NCBI GenBank assembly: GCA_965214875.1
Contig: OZ243980.1
Location: forward strand, 744,001-808,000
Reading direction: 5' to 3'
Source of the DNA: CBDAUN01 sp965214875
GTDB lineage: Bacteria > Pseudomonadota > Gammaproteobacteria > Arenicellales > JAJDZL01
DNA: 64,000 nucleotides
The translations under genes were made by a program, and so were the position numbers. The notes under the pieces were generated by a model. It was not told the origin of the DNA and ran no database searches. It saw nothing but the letters and a program-made list of their open reading frames with translations. Each line of letters opens with the position of its first letter. The first letter of the stretch is position 1. Below, piece after piece: positions 43,799-53,351 of the stretch.

Positions 43799-46757
43799 AC
43801 CTGATCTTGATTTTCAGCTGCAGGCTGTGGATGCTATTTGCGGACTGTTCCGTGGCCAGGAAATATGCCAGACCGAATTCTCAGTATCTACTGCCCGGTC
43901 CAGTTTGCAGAAAAGATTGTCGTTCATTCAGAATGATTTAGGCGTCGGCAACCGATTGGCGTTGCTGGATGACGAGATTCTGACTAATCTAAATAGCATC
44001 CAGATGCGTAACGATTTGTTGCCATCAGCATCCTTGGTTTCTGGTGATTTCACTGTAGAAATGGAGACAGGAACAGGCAAGACCTACGTCTATCTTCGCA
44101 CGATCTTTGAATTGAACAAGAGGTACAGATTTACTAAATTTATCATTGTCGTGCCATCTGTCGCAGTGAAAGAGGGTGTGTATAAGACATTGCAAGTAAC
44201 CGAAGATCATTTTCGAACCCTCTATTCGGGCACACCGTTTGAGTATTTTGTTTATGATTCGGCAAAACTCGGTCAGGTGCGCAATTTTGCTACTAGTGCG
44301 CAGATACAAATCATGGTTGTTACAGTCGGAGCGATCAACAAAAAAGATGTCAACAATCTTTATAAGGATAGCGAGAGGATGGGCGGGGAAAAGCCAATCG
44401 ACATTATACGGGCAATCCGCCCTATCCTGATTGTAGACGAACCGCAATCAGTAGACGGCGGCCTTGATGGAAGAGGCAAGAAAGCCATCGACTCTATGAA
44501 TCCTCTCTGCACATTCAGATACTCGGCAACGCATGTTGACAAACACCACATGGTTTATCGTTTGAACGCGATCGATGCCTACGAACGCAAGTTGGTTAAA
44601 CAGGTCGAGATTGCATCCGCGACAGTGCAAGATACTAGTAATAGTCCCTATGTGCGCTTAATTTCGACGAGCAACAGGCGCGGCGCCGTAAGTGCAAGAA
44701 TTGAGGTTGATGTAGAAGTGGCCGGACGGGTGCGGCGCACTGAAAGGTGGGTTGAAGATGGCGACGATTTGGAGCAAACCACAGGACGCGCGATTTATCG
44801 CAATTGCCGGGTTGGTGAAATTCGAGCAGGGAAGCTAAATGCGTTTTTGGAACTTCGTGTTCCCGGTGGCGAGTGCTTTCTTCGTAAAGGCGATGCGTGG
44901 GGCGATGTTGATAGCGCGGCCATTCAACGCCAGATGATCCGGCGAACAATTCACGAGCATTTCGACAAGGAAAAGCGGCTTCGCCCGCAGGGGATCAAGG
45001 TGCTCAGTCTTTTCTTCATCGATTCAGTAGAAAGGTATCGCCGCTACGATGAGGACGGCAACGCGATCAAGGGCGAGTACGCCCTAATTTTTGAGGAGGA
45101 ATACCGCCGACTCGCAAAGCATCCAGACTATCAATCGCAGTTCAGCGAGCTGGGGTATTCGGCTGTTGCTGAAGATGTCCACGACGGCTACTTTTCAATA
45201 GACAAGAAGGGCGGTTGGACCGATACTTCTGACAACAATCAGACAAATCGAGACAACGCCGGGCGCGCCTACAATCTAATCATGAGAGACAAGGAGAAAT
45301 TGCTCAGACTTGAAGAGCCGCTAAAGTTCATTTTTTCCCATTCAGCATTGCGCGAGGGATGGGACAACCCCAACGTTTTCCAGATTTGCGCCCTGCGCGA
45401 TATACAGACCGAGCGCGAACGTCGTCAAACCATCGGTCGCGGATTGCGTCTATGTGTCGATCAGGATGGACGGCGACAGCATGGCTTTGCGGTGAATACA
45501 CTGACGGTAATCGCAAGGGAGAGCTATGAAGAGTTTGCCGAGAAGCTTCAGCGTGAAATAGAGGAAGAGACCGGTGTCCGTTTCGGCATCATTGAGCCGC
45601 ATCAGTTTGCGCAATTGCCGCCAGCAGGCGACGGATCTTTAACCCTTGGTCTGGATAAGTCAAAGAAAATCTTTGACCATTTGCTGGCGAGGGGCTATAT
45701 CGACTGCCAAGGACGAATTGAGGATTGTCTTCGCAAGGCGGTCAGGGACGACTCTTTGCACCTGCCCGAAGAACTTTCAGCACACCGTGCGGGGGTCGTT
45801 TCCGTTTTGCGAAGGTTTTCTGGGCGCATAGAAATCAAGAATGCCGACGAGCGCAGGGCCGTCCGTCCACGTCAAGCCGTACTCGACAGTAAAGAATTCA
45901 AGGCGCTCTGGAATCGGATCAAGCACAAAACCACTTATCGCCTCAATTTCGACAATGAAGCTTTGTTGAATGACTCTGCCAATGCTTTGCGGAGCACTGA
46001 ACTTATCCCGCGTGCTCGCTTGAAATGGCGAAAAGCGGATTTGTCAATTGGCCAGTCCGGCATCCAGGCAACTGCGATTGGAGGAGAAGCGACGGTTGTG
46101 CTTGAGCATTCGGATATCGAATTGCCAAATGTGCTCACCGAACTTCAAGATCGTACGAACCTTACACGGCGTAGTATTTGCAAGATCCTAATCCAAAGTG
46201 GCCGGCTTGAAGAATTTAAGTTCAACCCGCAGAAGTTCATAGAACTCGCGGCGCAGGTGATAAATGCTTGCAAGCAGCGAGCGTTGGTTGACGGTATCAA
46301 ATATCACCGCATAGGCGAAGAGGCATATTTCGCTCAGGAACTCTTCAAGGAGAAGGAATTGACCGGGTATCTAAGAAACATTCGCCCATCCGAAAAGTCC
46401 ATCTATGATGGTGTCATTTATGAATCTAGCACCGAAGCTCAATTCGCTGAAGATTTAGAAAAGAACGCCGATGTTAAAGTTTATGCTAAGCTTCCACGCT
46501 GGTTTCGCGTACCGACCCCGATCGGGAAATATAGCCCGGATTGGGCAGTGTTGCTAAACTCGGAAGATGGCGAAAAGCTTTACTTTGTAGTTGAGACAAA
46601 AGGCAGCACTTCGTTGAATGATCTCCGCTACTCGGAGGCGGCAAAGATGAAGTGTTGCAAAGCGCATTTCTTGGCCTTGACGAGTTATAGATCCTCGGTT
46701 CGCTATGAAGTTGTTTCCAGTGTTGATCAATTGCTTGCGAGACGTGAGACGAGCTGA
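43782..46757 (+). CDS. res: Type III restriction enzyme, helicase-nuclease subunit (Res)
   Basis: 991 residues from ATG 43782 (MKLHFEPDLDFQLQAVDAI). SF2 helicase motifs are Walker A METGTGKT near residue 95, a DEPQ box (VDEPQS, near residue 220) typical of type III Res rather than DEAD/DEAH, FRYSATHV, and motif VI QTIGRGLRLCVDQ. A C-terminal PD-(D/E)XK nuclease follows: SSTEAQFAEDLE, SPDWAVLL, VVETKGS (about residues 885-950). The subunit translocates and cleaves unmodified DNA together with Mod. The frame is intact through both domains. Confidence 0.9.
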   Translation: MKLHFEPDLDFQLQAVDAICGLFRGQEICQTEFSVSTARSSLQKRLSFIQNDLGVGNRLALLDDEILTNLNSIQMRNDLLPSASLVSGDFTVEMETGTGKTYVYLRTIFELNKRYRFTKFIIVVPSVAVKEGVYKTLQVTEDHFRTLYSGTPFEYFVYDSAKLGQVRNFATSAQIQIMVVTVGAINKKDVNNLYKDSERMGGEKPIDIIRAIRPILIVDEPQSVDGGLDGRGKKAIDSMNPLCTFRYSATHVDKHHMVYRLNAIDAYERKLVKQVEIASATVQDTSNSPYVRLISTSNRRGAVSARIEVDVEVAGRVRRTERWVEDGDDLEQTTGRAIYRNCRVGEIRAGKLNAFLELRVPGGECFLRKGDAWGDVDSAAIQRQMIRRTIHEHFDKEKRLRPQGIKVLSLFFIDSVERYRRYDEDGNAIKGEYALIFEEEYRRLAKHPDYQSQFSELGYSAVAEDVHDGYFSIDKKGGWTDTSDNNQTNRDNAGRAYNLIMRDKEKLLRLEEPLKFIFSHSALREGWDNPNVFQICALRDIQTERERRQTIGRGLRLCVDQDGRRQHGFAVNTLTVIARESYEEFAEKLQREIEEETGVRFGIIEPHQFAQLPPAGDGSLTLGLDKSKKIFDHLLARGYIDCQGRIEDCLRKAVRDDSLHLPEELSAHRAGVVSVLRRFSGRIEIKNADERRAVRPRQAVLDSKEFKALWNRIKHKTTYRLNFDNEALLNDSANALRSTELIPRARLKWRKADLSIGQSGIQATAIGGEATVVLEHSDIELPNVLTELQDRTNLTRRSICKILIQSGRLEEFKFNPQKFIELAAQVINACKQRALVDGIKYHRIGEEAYFAQELFKEKELTGYLRNIRPSEKSIYDGVIYESSTEAQFAEDLEKNADVKVYAKLPRWFRVPTPIGKYSPDWAVLLNSEDGEKLYFVVETKGSTSLNDLRYSEAAKMKCCKAHFLALTSYRSSVRYEVVSSVDQLLARRETS

Positions 46758-47839
46758 ATGCGCATTAAAGCACTTAAGAAAAGCAACGAAGCGGCGCACT
46801 TCAACAGCATCTTCTCACAAAGATGCTAAGTGCCGCGAATGATTTTCGACTACTGGCTCATGCGCCCGCAGACCGTGCACCGGTTGCGAAGCCTTTCGGC
46901 CGCAGCGCAGCAATACGCTCGTATTGGGCTTGCATGAGTTCCATGGGCAAGTTTTCACTGTTTCGCGGTTGGGAATAGCGAGACAGGATTATCCGCAACT
47001 AAGCCTTCAAGCGTTAACACTCCCCAGATAGATTCCTTCATTTATTGCTGGAAAAACAGTGCTTCTGCTCTTTATGCGGTAGTTAGTCGTCTATACCGCT
47101 AGGTGGCCACATGCCGATGGATTATGGTTTTGCTTCGCATGGCGACGAGCACGACCGCATCGTGCGTACGGGTTTCGGGCAAAGGTGCCCCTGGCCAAGT
47201 GTGGCAAGGAACATCCTTGCGGGACACACTGAGCCGACGACGATGCGATGCGTGAGGGTCAAAACCGAAGCGAGGATGATTTCATCGTTACGACCGTGCT
47301 CGCCGATGTCGCGCACTATCCCGCTCGAGGCGATCGGCGAAGAAACTCATATGGGGATGCTGAGGCATCAAGGAGTTCTGCAAGGCCTCGAAAAGTCTCT
47401 TGAAGTCGGGCAATTCCACGCAGGGACGGCTATGGAGATATCTCATCAAGCGTACGGAATTAATTTCGAAAACTATTCAAAGTCAGGCGAGAATTCGCCA
47501 AGTTGGCCAACTTGATGCAGCCCTGAAGTCAGAGGCAGGTTTTCTTGCCAAGAATGGGTCGGCACCTGAGACCAAGCAGGCATTCAAAGATCAGTCGGGC
47601 AAACCGATGAGGATGCCAAGAAATGCGAATCCGGCGCCAAGCACGGCGAGGGTCGGCACAATCTGCGCAATTCCGAATCCGACAATCCAGCGCCGCCCAA
47701 AATCCGCATTAGAGATTTTTTGGGGGCGGATTTTGGGTGTTTAGAGGCGATAGATCAAAGGCATTGCAAAGTACCGTACAATGTCCTAAATTACTATGCT
47801 AGGTTTTTACATTATTCCGCGAGGACAGGGCGATAAACC
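46758..47839. other. 1.1-kb stretch with gene debris only
   Basis: No convincing gene. A minus-strand frame ending near 47590 reads RRWIVGFGIAQIVPTLAVLGA then GFAFLGILIGLPD, a lone membrane helix that looks like the end of a lost permease. A short minus frame near 46860-46940 (MELMQAQYERIAALRPKG) resembles a transposase start, but too little remains to name it. A 12-bp inverted repeat lies at 47697-47738. Confidence 0.35.
47697..47738. repeat. Perfect 12-bp inverted repeat with 18-nt loop
   Basis: CCCAAAATCCGC (47697-47708) pairs with GCGGATTTTGGG (47727-47738). The loop contains TTTTTT. It could be a terminator, a protein-binding palindrome or an element end. No gene ends directly at it. 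Confidence 0.55.
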
Positions 47840-48085
47840 ATGTCAACTCTGACTAAAGAAATTTCTGCCTATGAATGCATGCAGCGCACCCTTGAAATCG
47901 ACCACTTTGGGAAGCGGGTGGTCGTTCACAACAAGAAGCTAGCCGGAATCTATGATTCCTTCGAATCTGCTGCGGAGGAGGCTGTCGAGCGTTTCGGTTC
48001 AGGCCCTTATCTCATAAGGGAAGTTGGTGCCGCCCCCCATTACACTTCCGGCATCTGTTCTCTATCAGCCCATAGCCCGCCATGA
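47840..48085 (+). CDS. DUF5678-like small protein
   Basis: 81 residues. The core GKRVVVHNKKLAGIYDSFESAAEEAVERFGSGPYLIREVGA has the pattern of DUF5678-type proteins (a short beta strand, a helix, then PYLIRxV). No signal or membrane segment. ATG at 47840. Its stop overlaps the start of the next gene (ATGA at 48082-48085), so the two are translationally coupled. The function of the family is unknown to me. Confidence 0.6.
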   Translation: MSTLTKEISAYECMQRTLEIDHFGKRVVVHNKKLAGIYDSFESAAEEAVERFGSGPYLIREVGAAPHYTSGICSLSAHSPP

Positions 48086-48474
48086 GCCAAGTTGAATGTG
48101 GTTTCCTGAATCTCCCCAGTCATTTGATTCAGTTTGGCCCAACCTTGAAAGTTATGATTGGGTTTGACCCCGGTTTTCGTCCAAAAGTCAATAGCACTCC
48201 GAATTTGCCTCCCAACGAATATAGTGCCTTGATCGATACTGGAGCGACGGAAAGTTGCATTGATGCGTCTGTCGCCGCCACCTTAGGTTTGCCCGTTGTC
48301 AATCAAAGGATTGTTTCAGGAGCGCACGGACAGGGCAGCGTGAATGTCCATTTAGCTCAAATCCATATCCCGCTCTTCGATTCACCCAGTATGGGGCGTT
48401 CAGCAGCGTTCACTTGCACGCAGGAGGGCAGCCGTACAGCGCGCTTTTGGGACGAACCTTTCTCCATCGTATGA
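48082..48474 (+). CDS. Retropepsin-like aspartic protease domain protein
   Basis: 130 residues. The catalytic motif is clear: YSALIDTGATESCIDASVAATLGLPV, the (A)LIDTGA pattern of single-domain retroviral-type aspartyl proteases, with a beta strand and turn after it. One DTG per chain means it would act as a dimer. It lacks a signal peptide. The pairing with an upstream DUF5678-like gene looks like a conserved two-gene module; its role is unknown. Confidence 0.65.
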   Translation: MSQVECGFLNLPSHLIQFGPTLKVMIGFDPGFRPKVNSTPNLPPNEYSALIDTGATESCIDASVAATLGLPVVNQRIVSGAHGQGSVNVHLAQIHIPLFDSPSMGRSAAFTCTQEGSRTARFWDEPFSIV

Positions 48475-48916
48475 CAATGGCCTATTATGGGTATTCTGGA
48501 TCTGTTGTGCTTTCATACCAGCCAAAAGCGATTCCGAATCCATAAGGATTCTTCAATGCAGCATGAACGCAGACTTTACCGAAAGTAAATCTCGCTATCG
48601 TAGCGGCAGAGACCCTAGCACAAATGCTGTTTCAGCTCAGTCCGCACTCGAAAGTTCGTGGTATGCTGTGAGCCCTTTGCGACCGGCAAAATGGACAATT
48701 TTTGCCTGAACCACGGATGCTGCGATTGCCTGTGTAAACTGCTGAAGAACATGCCGGTTCAATTGCTTAAGGCTGATCTTGCGGAAAGTGCTTCTCTGTG
48801 AGCTCGTTGAGGATCAGACCAGAAGAACTTAACACCCTTGATATGCGCCATTTCACGGACATATTCGGATGCCTAACGCTGCTCGAATGACCCGAAGACA
48901 CAGCAACTTACTTTCA
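48475..48916. other. Intergenic stretch before tupA
   Basis: About 440 bp without a supported gene; it should carry the promoter of the tup-mob operon. No clear operator for a tungstate or molybdate regulator was found by eye. Confidence 0.4.
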
Positions 48917-49711
48917 ATGCGCCGCAAAATTGTCGTTTTCGCGGTGGTCATTCTTCTGCCTGCGGCGGCGGTCTGCGCCGATGTTCTTCGTCTTGCGACA
49001 ACAACAAGCACCGACAACTCAGGTTTGATCGCGCACCTGCTTCCAAACTTTGAGCAATCCGATTCGGCCACGGTTCACACCATTGCCGTAGGCACTGGCC
49101 GTGCGCTCAGTCACGCGAAAAACGGCGATGTCGATATTGTGCTGGTTCACGCTCGAGAAGCTGAGCTCGAGCTTGTCGCGCAGGGATATGCGGTCAACCG
49201 CCACGAAGTCATGTACAACGAGTTTGTGGTCGTTGGACCCGCCGGTGACCCGGCCGGCATTCACGGCAGCAGCAGCTTGAGCGAAGCGTTCAAAAAGATA
49301 TACCAGACCCGCTCCGCTTTCGTCAGCCGAGGCGATGATTCGGGTACGCATAAAAAAGAGTTGCGGCTGTGGCAGCAAAGCGGCGTATCTCCAGATCGTG
49401 ACTGGTATCGCGACGTGGGCCAGGGAATGGGGCGCACTCTGCAGATTGCGGACGAACTCGGCGCATACGCGCTGACCGACAAGGCGACCTGGCTTTTCAT
49501 GCGCGATCAGTTGTCGCTGCCGATTCATGTGGAAGGCTCGCAGGATGGCAGAAACGTCTACGGCGTCATGGCCGTCAACCCCGAGCTTCACCCGCATGTC
49601 AATTCCGAGCTTGCCGCGAAGTTCATCGACTGGCTCACCTCGGACGAGGTCAAGCGGCTGATCTCGCTGTACGAGGTCAACGGCGAGCAGTTGTTCTATC
49701 CGCTGGATTGA
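48917..49711 (+). CDS. tupA: Tungstate ABC transporter substrate-binding protein
   Basis: 264 residues from ATG 48917, giving the signal peptide MRRKIVVFAVVILLPAAAVCA; ATGs at 48869 and 48887 are alternatives. The mature start DVLRLATTTSTDNSGL contains the TTTSTxNSGL signature of TupA/WtpA-type tungstate binders, with later YNEFVVVGPAGDPA, SRGDDSGTHKKE and ALTDKATWL. It binds tungstate (possibly molybdate) in the periplasm. Confidence 0.9.
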   Translation: MRRKIVVFAVVILLPAAAVCADVLRLATTTSTDNSGLIAHLLPNFEQSDSATVHTIAVGTGRALSHAKNGDVDIVLVHAREAELELVAQGYAVNRHEVMYNEFVVVGPAGDPAGIHGSSSLSEAFKKIYQTRSAFVSRGDDSGTHKKELRLWQQSGVSPDRDWYRDVGQGMGRTLQIADELGAYALTDKATWLFMRDQLSLPIHVEGSQDGRNVYGVMAVNPELHPHVNSELAAKFIDWLTSDEVKRLISLYEVNGEQLFYPLD

Positions 49712-49797
49712 ATGTTCGCTCGCATGCGGCCAGCCTCGCGAATCGATCTGCAGCGGCACTTTGAAGACGCGGGTTTCCTGCCGCCGGGTCCGCAGCA

Positions 49798-50499
49798 ATG
49801 AATGATCTAATCGATGCCACTGTCCGCGCCCTGATCCTCCTTTTTTCTGGAAATCCGGAAATCTGGGCGATCGTCGGCATTTCGTTTTCGGTATCGGTTC
49901 GCGCGATCTTCTACATTGTGCCGTTCGCTTTGGTGCTGGCGTTTGTTCTCGCGTTTGCACACTTTCCAGGGCGGCGCGCGATAATTACCATTGCCAACAC
50001 CATGGTGGCATTGCCGGCAGTCGTGGTCGGACTTGTCCTGTACATGCTGCTCTACAGCCAGGGCGTGTTCGGAGGATGGCGGCTTTTGTTTACGCAAAGT
50101 GCGATGATTATCGGGCAGATGATTCTTGCATTCCCGATTCTTGTGGCGATGGCGCATGTTTCATTTCGGGCGGTTGATCGCAACGCCTGGGAGACTGCCC
50201 GCACTTTGGGCGCCGGGCCGATCAGGGCCATGTTTACCATCATGCGCGAAGTTCGTTTCGGGCTGATCGCAGCCATCGTGACCGGTTTCGGGCGGGTCAT
50301 ATCCGAAGTGGGCTGTTCGATCATGGTCGGCGGCAACATCCTGCACTACACGCGAAACATACCCACAGCCATCGCGCTTGAGACGTCAAAAGGGCATTTT
50401 GAGCAAGGTATCGCCCTCGGTGTGGTGCTGATCATACTCGCGCTCGCATTGAATTTCGCGGTTGCCGCATTTCGCGGTCGCGACCAGGCGGGCTACTAA
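49798..50499 (+). CDS. tupB: Tungstate ABC transporter permease
   Basis: 233 residues with about five membrane helices. The coupling motif AWETARTLGAGPIRAMFTIMREVRFGL and VTGFGRVISEVGCSIMVGGNI match TupB-type permeases (CysTW group). It lies between tupA and tupC with 86 and 17 bp gaps. Confidence 0.9.
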   Translation: MNDLIDATVRALILLFSGNPEIWAIVGISFSVSVRAIFYIVPFALVLAFVLAFAHFPGRRAIITIANTMVALPAVVVGLVLYMLLYSQGVFGGWRLLFTQSAMIIGQMILAFPILVAMAHVSFRAVDRNAWETARTLGAGPIRAMFTIMREVRFGLIAAIVTGFGRVISEVGCSIMVGGNILHYTRNIPTAIALETSKGHFEQGIALGVVLIILALALNFAVAAFRGRDQAGY

Positions 50500-50516
50500 G
50501 GCGCGAGGAAGGTTCT

Positions 50517-51212
50517 GTGAGTCAATCTAGGTCGCTAATCGAATTTCGCAATATCAAAAAGCGCCTAAAGGGCGTTTTGGTGATCAACATCGAGGAGCTG
50601 TGCCTCAAGCGTTCCGAATGCGTGATGCTTCGCGGCAAGAATGGTGCTGGCAAGAGCACTTTGCTCAAGATTTGCGCGGGCCTGATTGCACCCGATACCG
50701 CATCGGTGATAATCGACGGAGCCTCCAAAAGCTGGAGCCAGGCATATCGCGCATTTCGCAAGAATGTCGTCTATTTGCACCAGATGCCGTACCTGTTTGA
50801 TCGCTCGGTGGCCGATAATGTCGCATATGGCTTGAAGATGGGCGGCATGAGAAATAGCGAAGTCAACAATAAGGTGTCGGATGCGCTTCAATGGTCCGGG
50901 CTTTCCGGTCTTGCTGAGCGAAATGCGCGCGAGCTGTCCGGGGGTGAAAAACAGCGCGTCGCCTTGACCCGTGCCCGTATTCTTGCGCCAGCCCTTTTGT
51001 TGCTGGATGAGCCGACAACTGGCATGGACCAGGATTCCCGCAAGCAGACCTTCGGGTTGATCAACAATTTAGTCGGCGAAGGAATCGGAGTGTGCATTGC
51101 GATGCATGAGAGCGCGCCAGAACTCGCTTTTCATCGGATAATCGAGATCGAACAGGGGCGGATTATCCCGTCGAGCATCCGATCAGCTGGCCCAGCTGGT
51201 ACGAACCGATGA
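50517..51212 (+). CDS. tupC: Tungstate ABC transporter ATP-binding protein
   Basis: 231 residues from GTG 50517. Walker A is GKNGAGKS near residue 42, signature LSGGEKQRVALTRA, Walker B LLLLDEPTTGMDQDS. It overlaps mobA by 4 bp (ATGA at 51209-51212), tying tungstate uptake to cofactor maturation. Confidence 0.9.
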   Translation: MSQSRSLIEFRNIKKRLKGVLVINIEELCLKRSECVMLRGKNGAGKSTLLKICAGLIAPDTASVIIDGASKSWSQAYRAFRKNVVYLHQMPYLFDRSVADNVAYGLKMGGMRNSEVNNKVSDALQWSGLSGLAERNARELSGGEKQRVALTRARILAPALLLLDEPTTGMDQDSRKQTFGLINNLVGEGIGVCIAMHESAPELAFHRIIEIEQGRIIPSSIRSAGPAGTNR

Positions 51213-51829
51213 ATTCGCTAGACCGCAAAATTGAAAAATCTGAGATTACCGCAGTCGTCCTGGCTGGAGGGCAGGCGACCCGGATGGGCGGCGCAGACAA
51301 GGGCTTGATTGAAATAAGCGGAGTGCCGATGTGCCAGGCCGTGATTGAGATTCTTCGCCCGCAGGTTGCGCGTGTGATTGTCAACGCCAATCGCAACCTC
51401 GAAACCTATCGCGGGTTCGGTGTTGAAGTCGTGCGCGATAGCATGCCTGGCTATCTCGGCCCGCTTGCCGGGTTCGCCAGCGCGATGAAGGCCGTTGAAA
51501 CCGATTGGCTGATCAGCGCACCGTGCGATTGCCCCTCGGTCACCGCTGACTATGTCGAGCGCATGTCGGCAATTGATCGCGGTCAGTATGATGTTGTGGT
51601 CGCTACCGACGGAAACCGCTGGCAGCCGACATTCATGATGGCGCGATGCGAATTGTTTGCCAGTATCGAGCGGTTTTTGGAGTCTGGCGAGCGGAAGATT
51701 GACCGATGGTTCACCCGCCTGCGCTATATTTTGGCGGATTTTTCTGATACGCCAGAGCTGTTCACCAACATCAATACCCGAGAAGACCACGATCGGGTCA
51801 GCAAGCAAAGGATGGAAGATGGAGTCTAG
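51209..51829 (+). CDS. mobA: Molybdenum cofactor guanylyltransferase MobA
   Basis: 206 residues. The start region ITAVVLAGGQATRMGGADKGLI has the LAGGxxxRMGGxDKG nucleotidyltransferase motif of MobA, and ISAPCDCPSV supplies the metal-binding Asp region. It attaches GMP to the molybdopterin cofactor. It overlaps tupC at its start and mobB at its end. Confidence 0.9.
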   Translation: MNSLDRKIEKSEITAVVLAGGQATRMGGADKGLIEISGVPMCQAVIEILRPQVARVIVNANRNLETYRGFGVEVVRDSMPGYLGPLAGFASAMKAVETDWLISAPCDCPSVTADYVERMSAIDRGQYDVVVATDGNRWQPTFMMARCELFASIERFLESGERKIDRWFTRLRYILADFSDTPELFTNINTREDHDRVSKQRMEDGV

Positions 51830-52361
51830 GCAGCACGCGGTGATTGGGTTTGCGGCCTATAGCGGCACCGGCAAGACGACGCTTCTAAGCGGTGTCATTC
51901 CTGTGCTTCGCAGGCGCGGCCTGCGCATCGGCATGATCAAGCATGCGCATCATAAATTCAACGTGGATACGCCCGGCAAAGACAGCCACGAATTCAGAAA
52001 GGCGGGGGCCGAGCAAGTGCTCATCGCTTCCACGGACCGTGTTGCATGGATCAAGGAGCAGGCCGGAACGCGGACTGAGCCCCGGTTGAGCGATCTCGTT
52101 GAATTCTATTCAGACCAGCAGCTGGATCTCATTATTGTCGAAGGCTTCAAGCAAGAGCCGTTTCCCAAGATTGAGGTGCATCGCGCATCTCGCCGCACGC
52201 CGCTTCTTTCGGTGAGCGACGAGCATGTCATCGCGGTCGCAACCGATTCGCCGCAATCGCTCAATGTCGGAGTCGAGGTACTGAATTTGAACGACTATGA
52301 GGAAATTGCCGACTTCGTTCTGCGACAGGTCGCTGAGGGCAGCCTTAAGTTTCGCAGTTGA
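51819..52361 (+). CDS. mobB: Molybdopterin-guanine dinucleotide biosynthesis protein MobB
   Basis: 180 residues from ATG 51819 (MESRQHAVIGFAAYSGTGKTTL). Walker A is AAYSGTGKT, followed by IGMIKHAHHKFNVDTPGKDSH and LIIVEGFKQEPFPKIEV, all typical of MobB, a GTP-binding partner of MobA. The frame is open to 51657, but that part overlaps mobA and has no family match. It overlaps mobA by 11 bp and converges with the phosphodiesterase gene. Confidence 0.9.
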   Translation: MESRQHAVIGFAAYSGTGKTTLLSGVIPVLRRRGLRIGMIKHAHHKFNVDTPGKDSHEFRKAGAEQVLIASTDRVAWIKEQAGTRTEPRLSDLVEFYSDQQLDLIIVEGFKQEPFPKIEVHRASRRTPLLSVSDEHVIAVATDSPQSLNVGVEVLNLNDYEEIADFVLRQVAEGSLKFRS

Positions 52362-53232
52362 GGAAATTGATCAAGCGGTCTGGATAGTCGGTGACGATGC
52401 CGTCGACTCCCATCTCGCGCATCCGCTGCATGTCTTCAAGGCGATTGACTGTCCATGCGATGACGTTCAATCCGCGGTTTTGCGCCTCGCCGATGCGCTC
52501 AGGCGTTAGATCGCGATGATCGCTGCACCATGTCTCGCAACCAAACTCGCAGACCAAATCGACAATCGACCCGCCTGCTTTGCTAAGCGTCGGGCCGCCC
52601 GTCCAAATCCCCTTGGTCGCATGACCGACATTGTCGATGCCGGGCTGCATTGATGTGATGGGTGCGGCTTTAATCGCAGGACAGATGCTTCGAATCCGAG
52701 CAAGGAGATTCCAGTCGAACGACTCTACGACTGAGATTGATGCGATGCCCATCTGATCGATCTGATCAACAAGCGTATCGGCGAATAGGTCTCGGGGCTG
52801 GGTCAAATCGGGATGCCTGGCAGACATTTTGGCTTCAATGTAGATTGTGGTTTGAGGCGCGCGATAGCGAATCAGATTCACAACATCCCTCAAAGTAGGA
52901 ATCCGGGCGCCGTCTTCGGGCTTTTGATCGGGAAATTGTTTCGCATATGGTGATTGCGGATCGATTCTGCCGACATCGTACTGTTGCAATTGGCTTTTTG
53001 AAAGATCGCGAATAAGCGGGCGACTACCGGCAATCCACCGGCCTTGATTGTTTCGTGTTATCGCTGGATTGAGTCGAAAGTCGTGATACACCATGGCGGC
53101 ATGGTCGCGGCTGATGCCTACATCGAGTTCGATCGCGCAAACCCCAAGATCCAGCGCCTTTTGGAATCCGCTCAGCGTCAATTCAGGCCGCAAGCCTCTT
53201 GCGCCGCGGTGGCCGATTGCCTCAATCGTCAT
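52345..53232 (-). CDS. ugpQ: Glycerophosphodiester phosphodiesterase
   Basis: 295 residues from ATG 53230-53232 (MTIEAIGHRGARGLRPELTL). GDPD-family motifs: GHRGARG, ELDVG, VYHDFRL, with YIEAKMSA later. The enzyme hydrolyses glycerophosphodiesters to glycerol-3-phosphate and the alcohol. No signal peptide is seen with this start, so it is cytoplasmic (UgpQ-like) rather than GlpQ-like. Its 3' end overlaps that of mobB by 17 bp (tail to tail). Confidence 0.82.
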   Translation of the reverse strand: MTIEAIGHRGARGLRPELTLSGFQKALDLGVCAIELDVGISRDHAAMVYHDFRLNPAITRNNQGRWIAGSRPLIRDLSKSQLQQYDVGRIDPQSPYAKQFPDQKPEDGARIPTLRDVVNLIRYRAPQTTIYIEAKMSARHPDLTQPRDLFADTLVDQIDQMGIASISVVESFDWNLLARIRSICPAIKAAPITSMQPGIDNVGHATKGIWTGGPTLSKAGGSIVDLVCEFGCETWCSDHRDLTPERIGEAQNRGLNVIAWTVNRLEDMQRMREMGVDGIVTDYPDRLINFLNCET

Positions 53233-53351
53233 TATGCAAGCCGTTTCATTGATTAAAATGTCGCGCAGATGCCATCTTTTCACAGACGCGACGATAGAGG
53301 CCTTGCATGGCTGCCGAGAAGTTGGCGGGACCGCAACCGGATATCTGGCAA

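Noticed and set aside
47111..47744. Plus-strand frames of 134 and 114 codons
   Set aside because: There are no recognisable domains or good start sites, and the opposite strand shows a fragment of a membrane protein in part of the same region.
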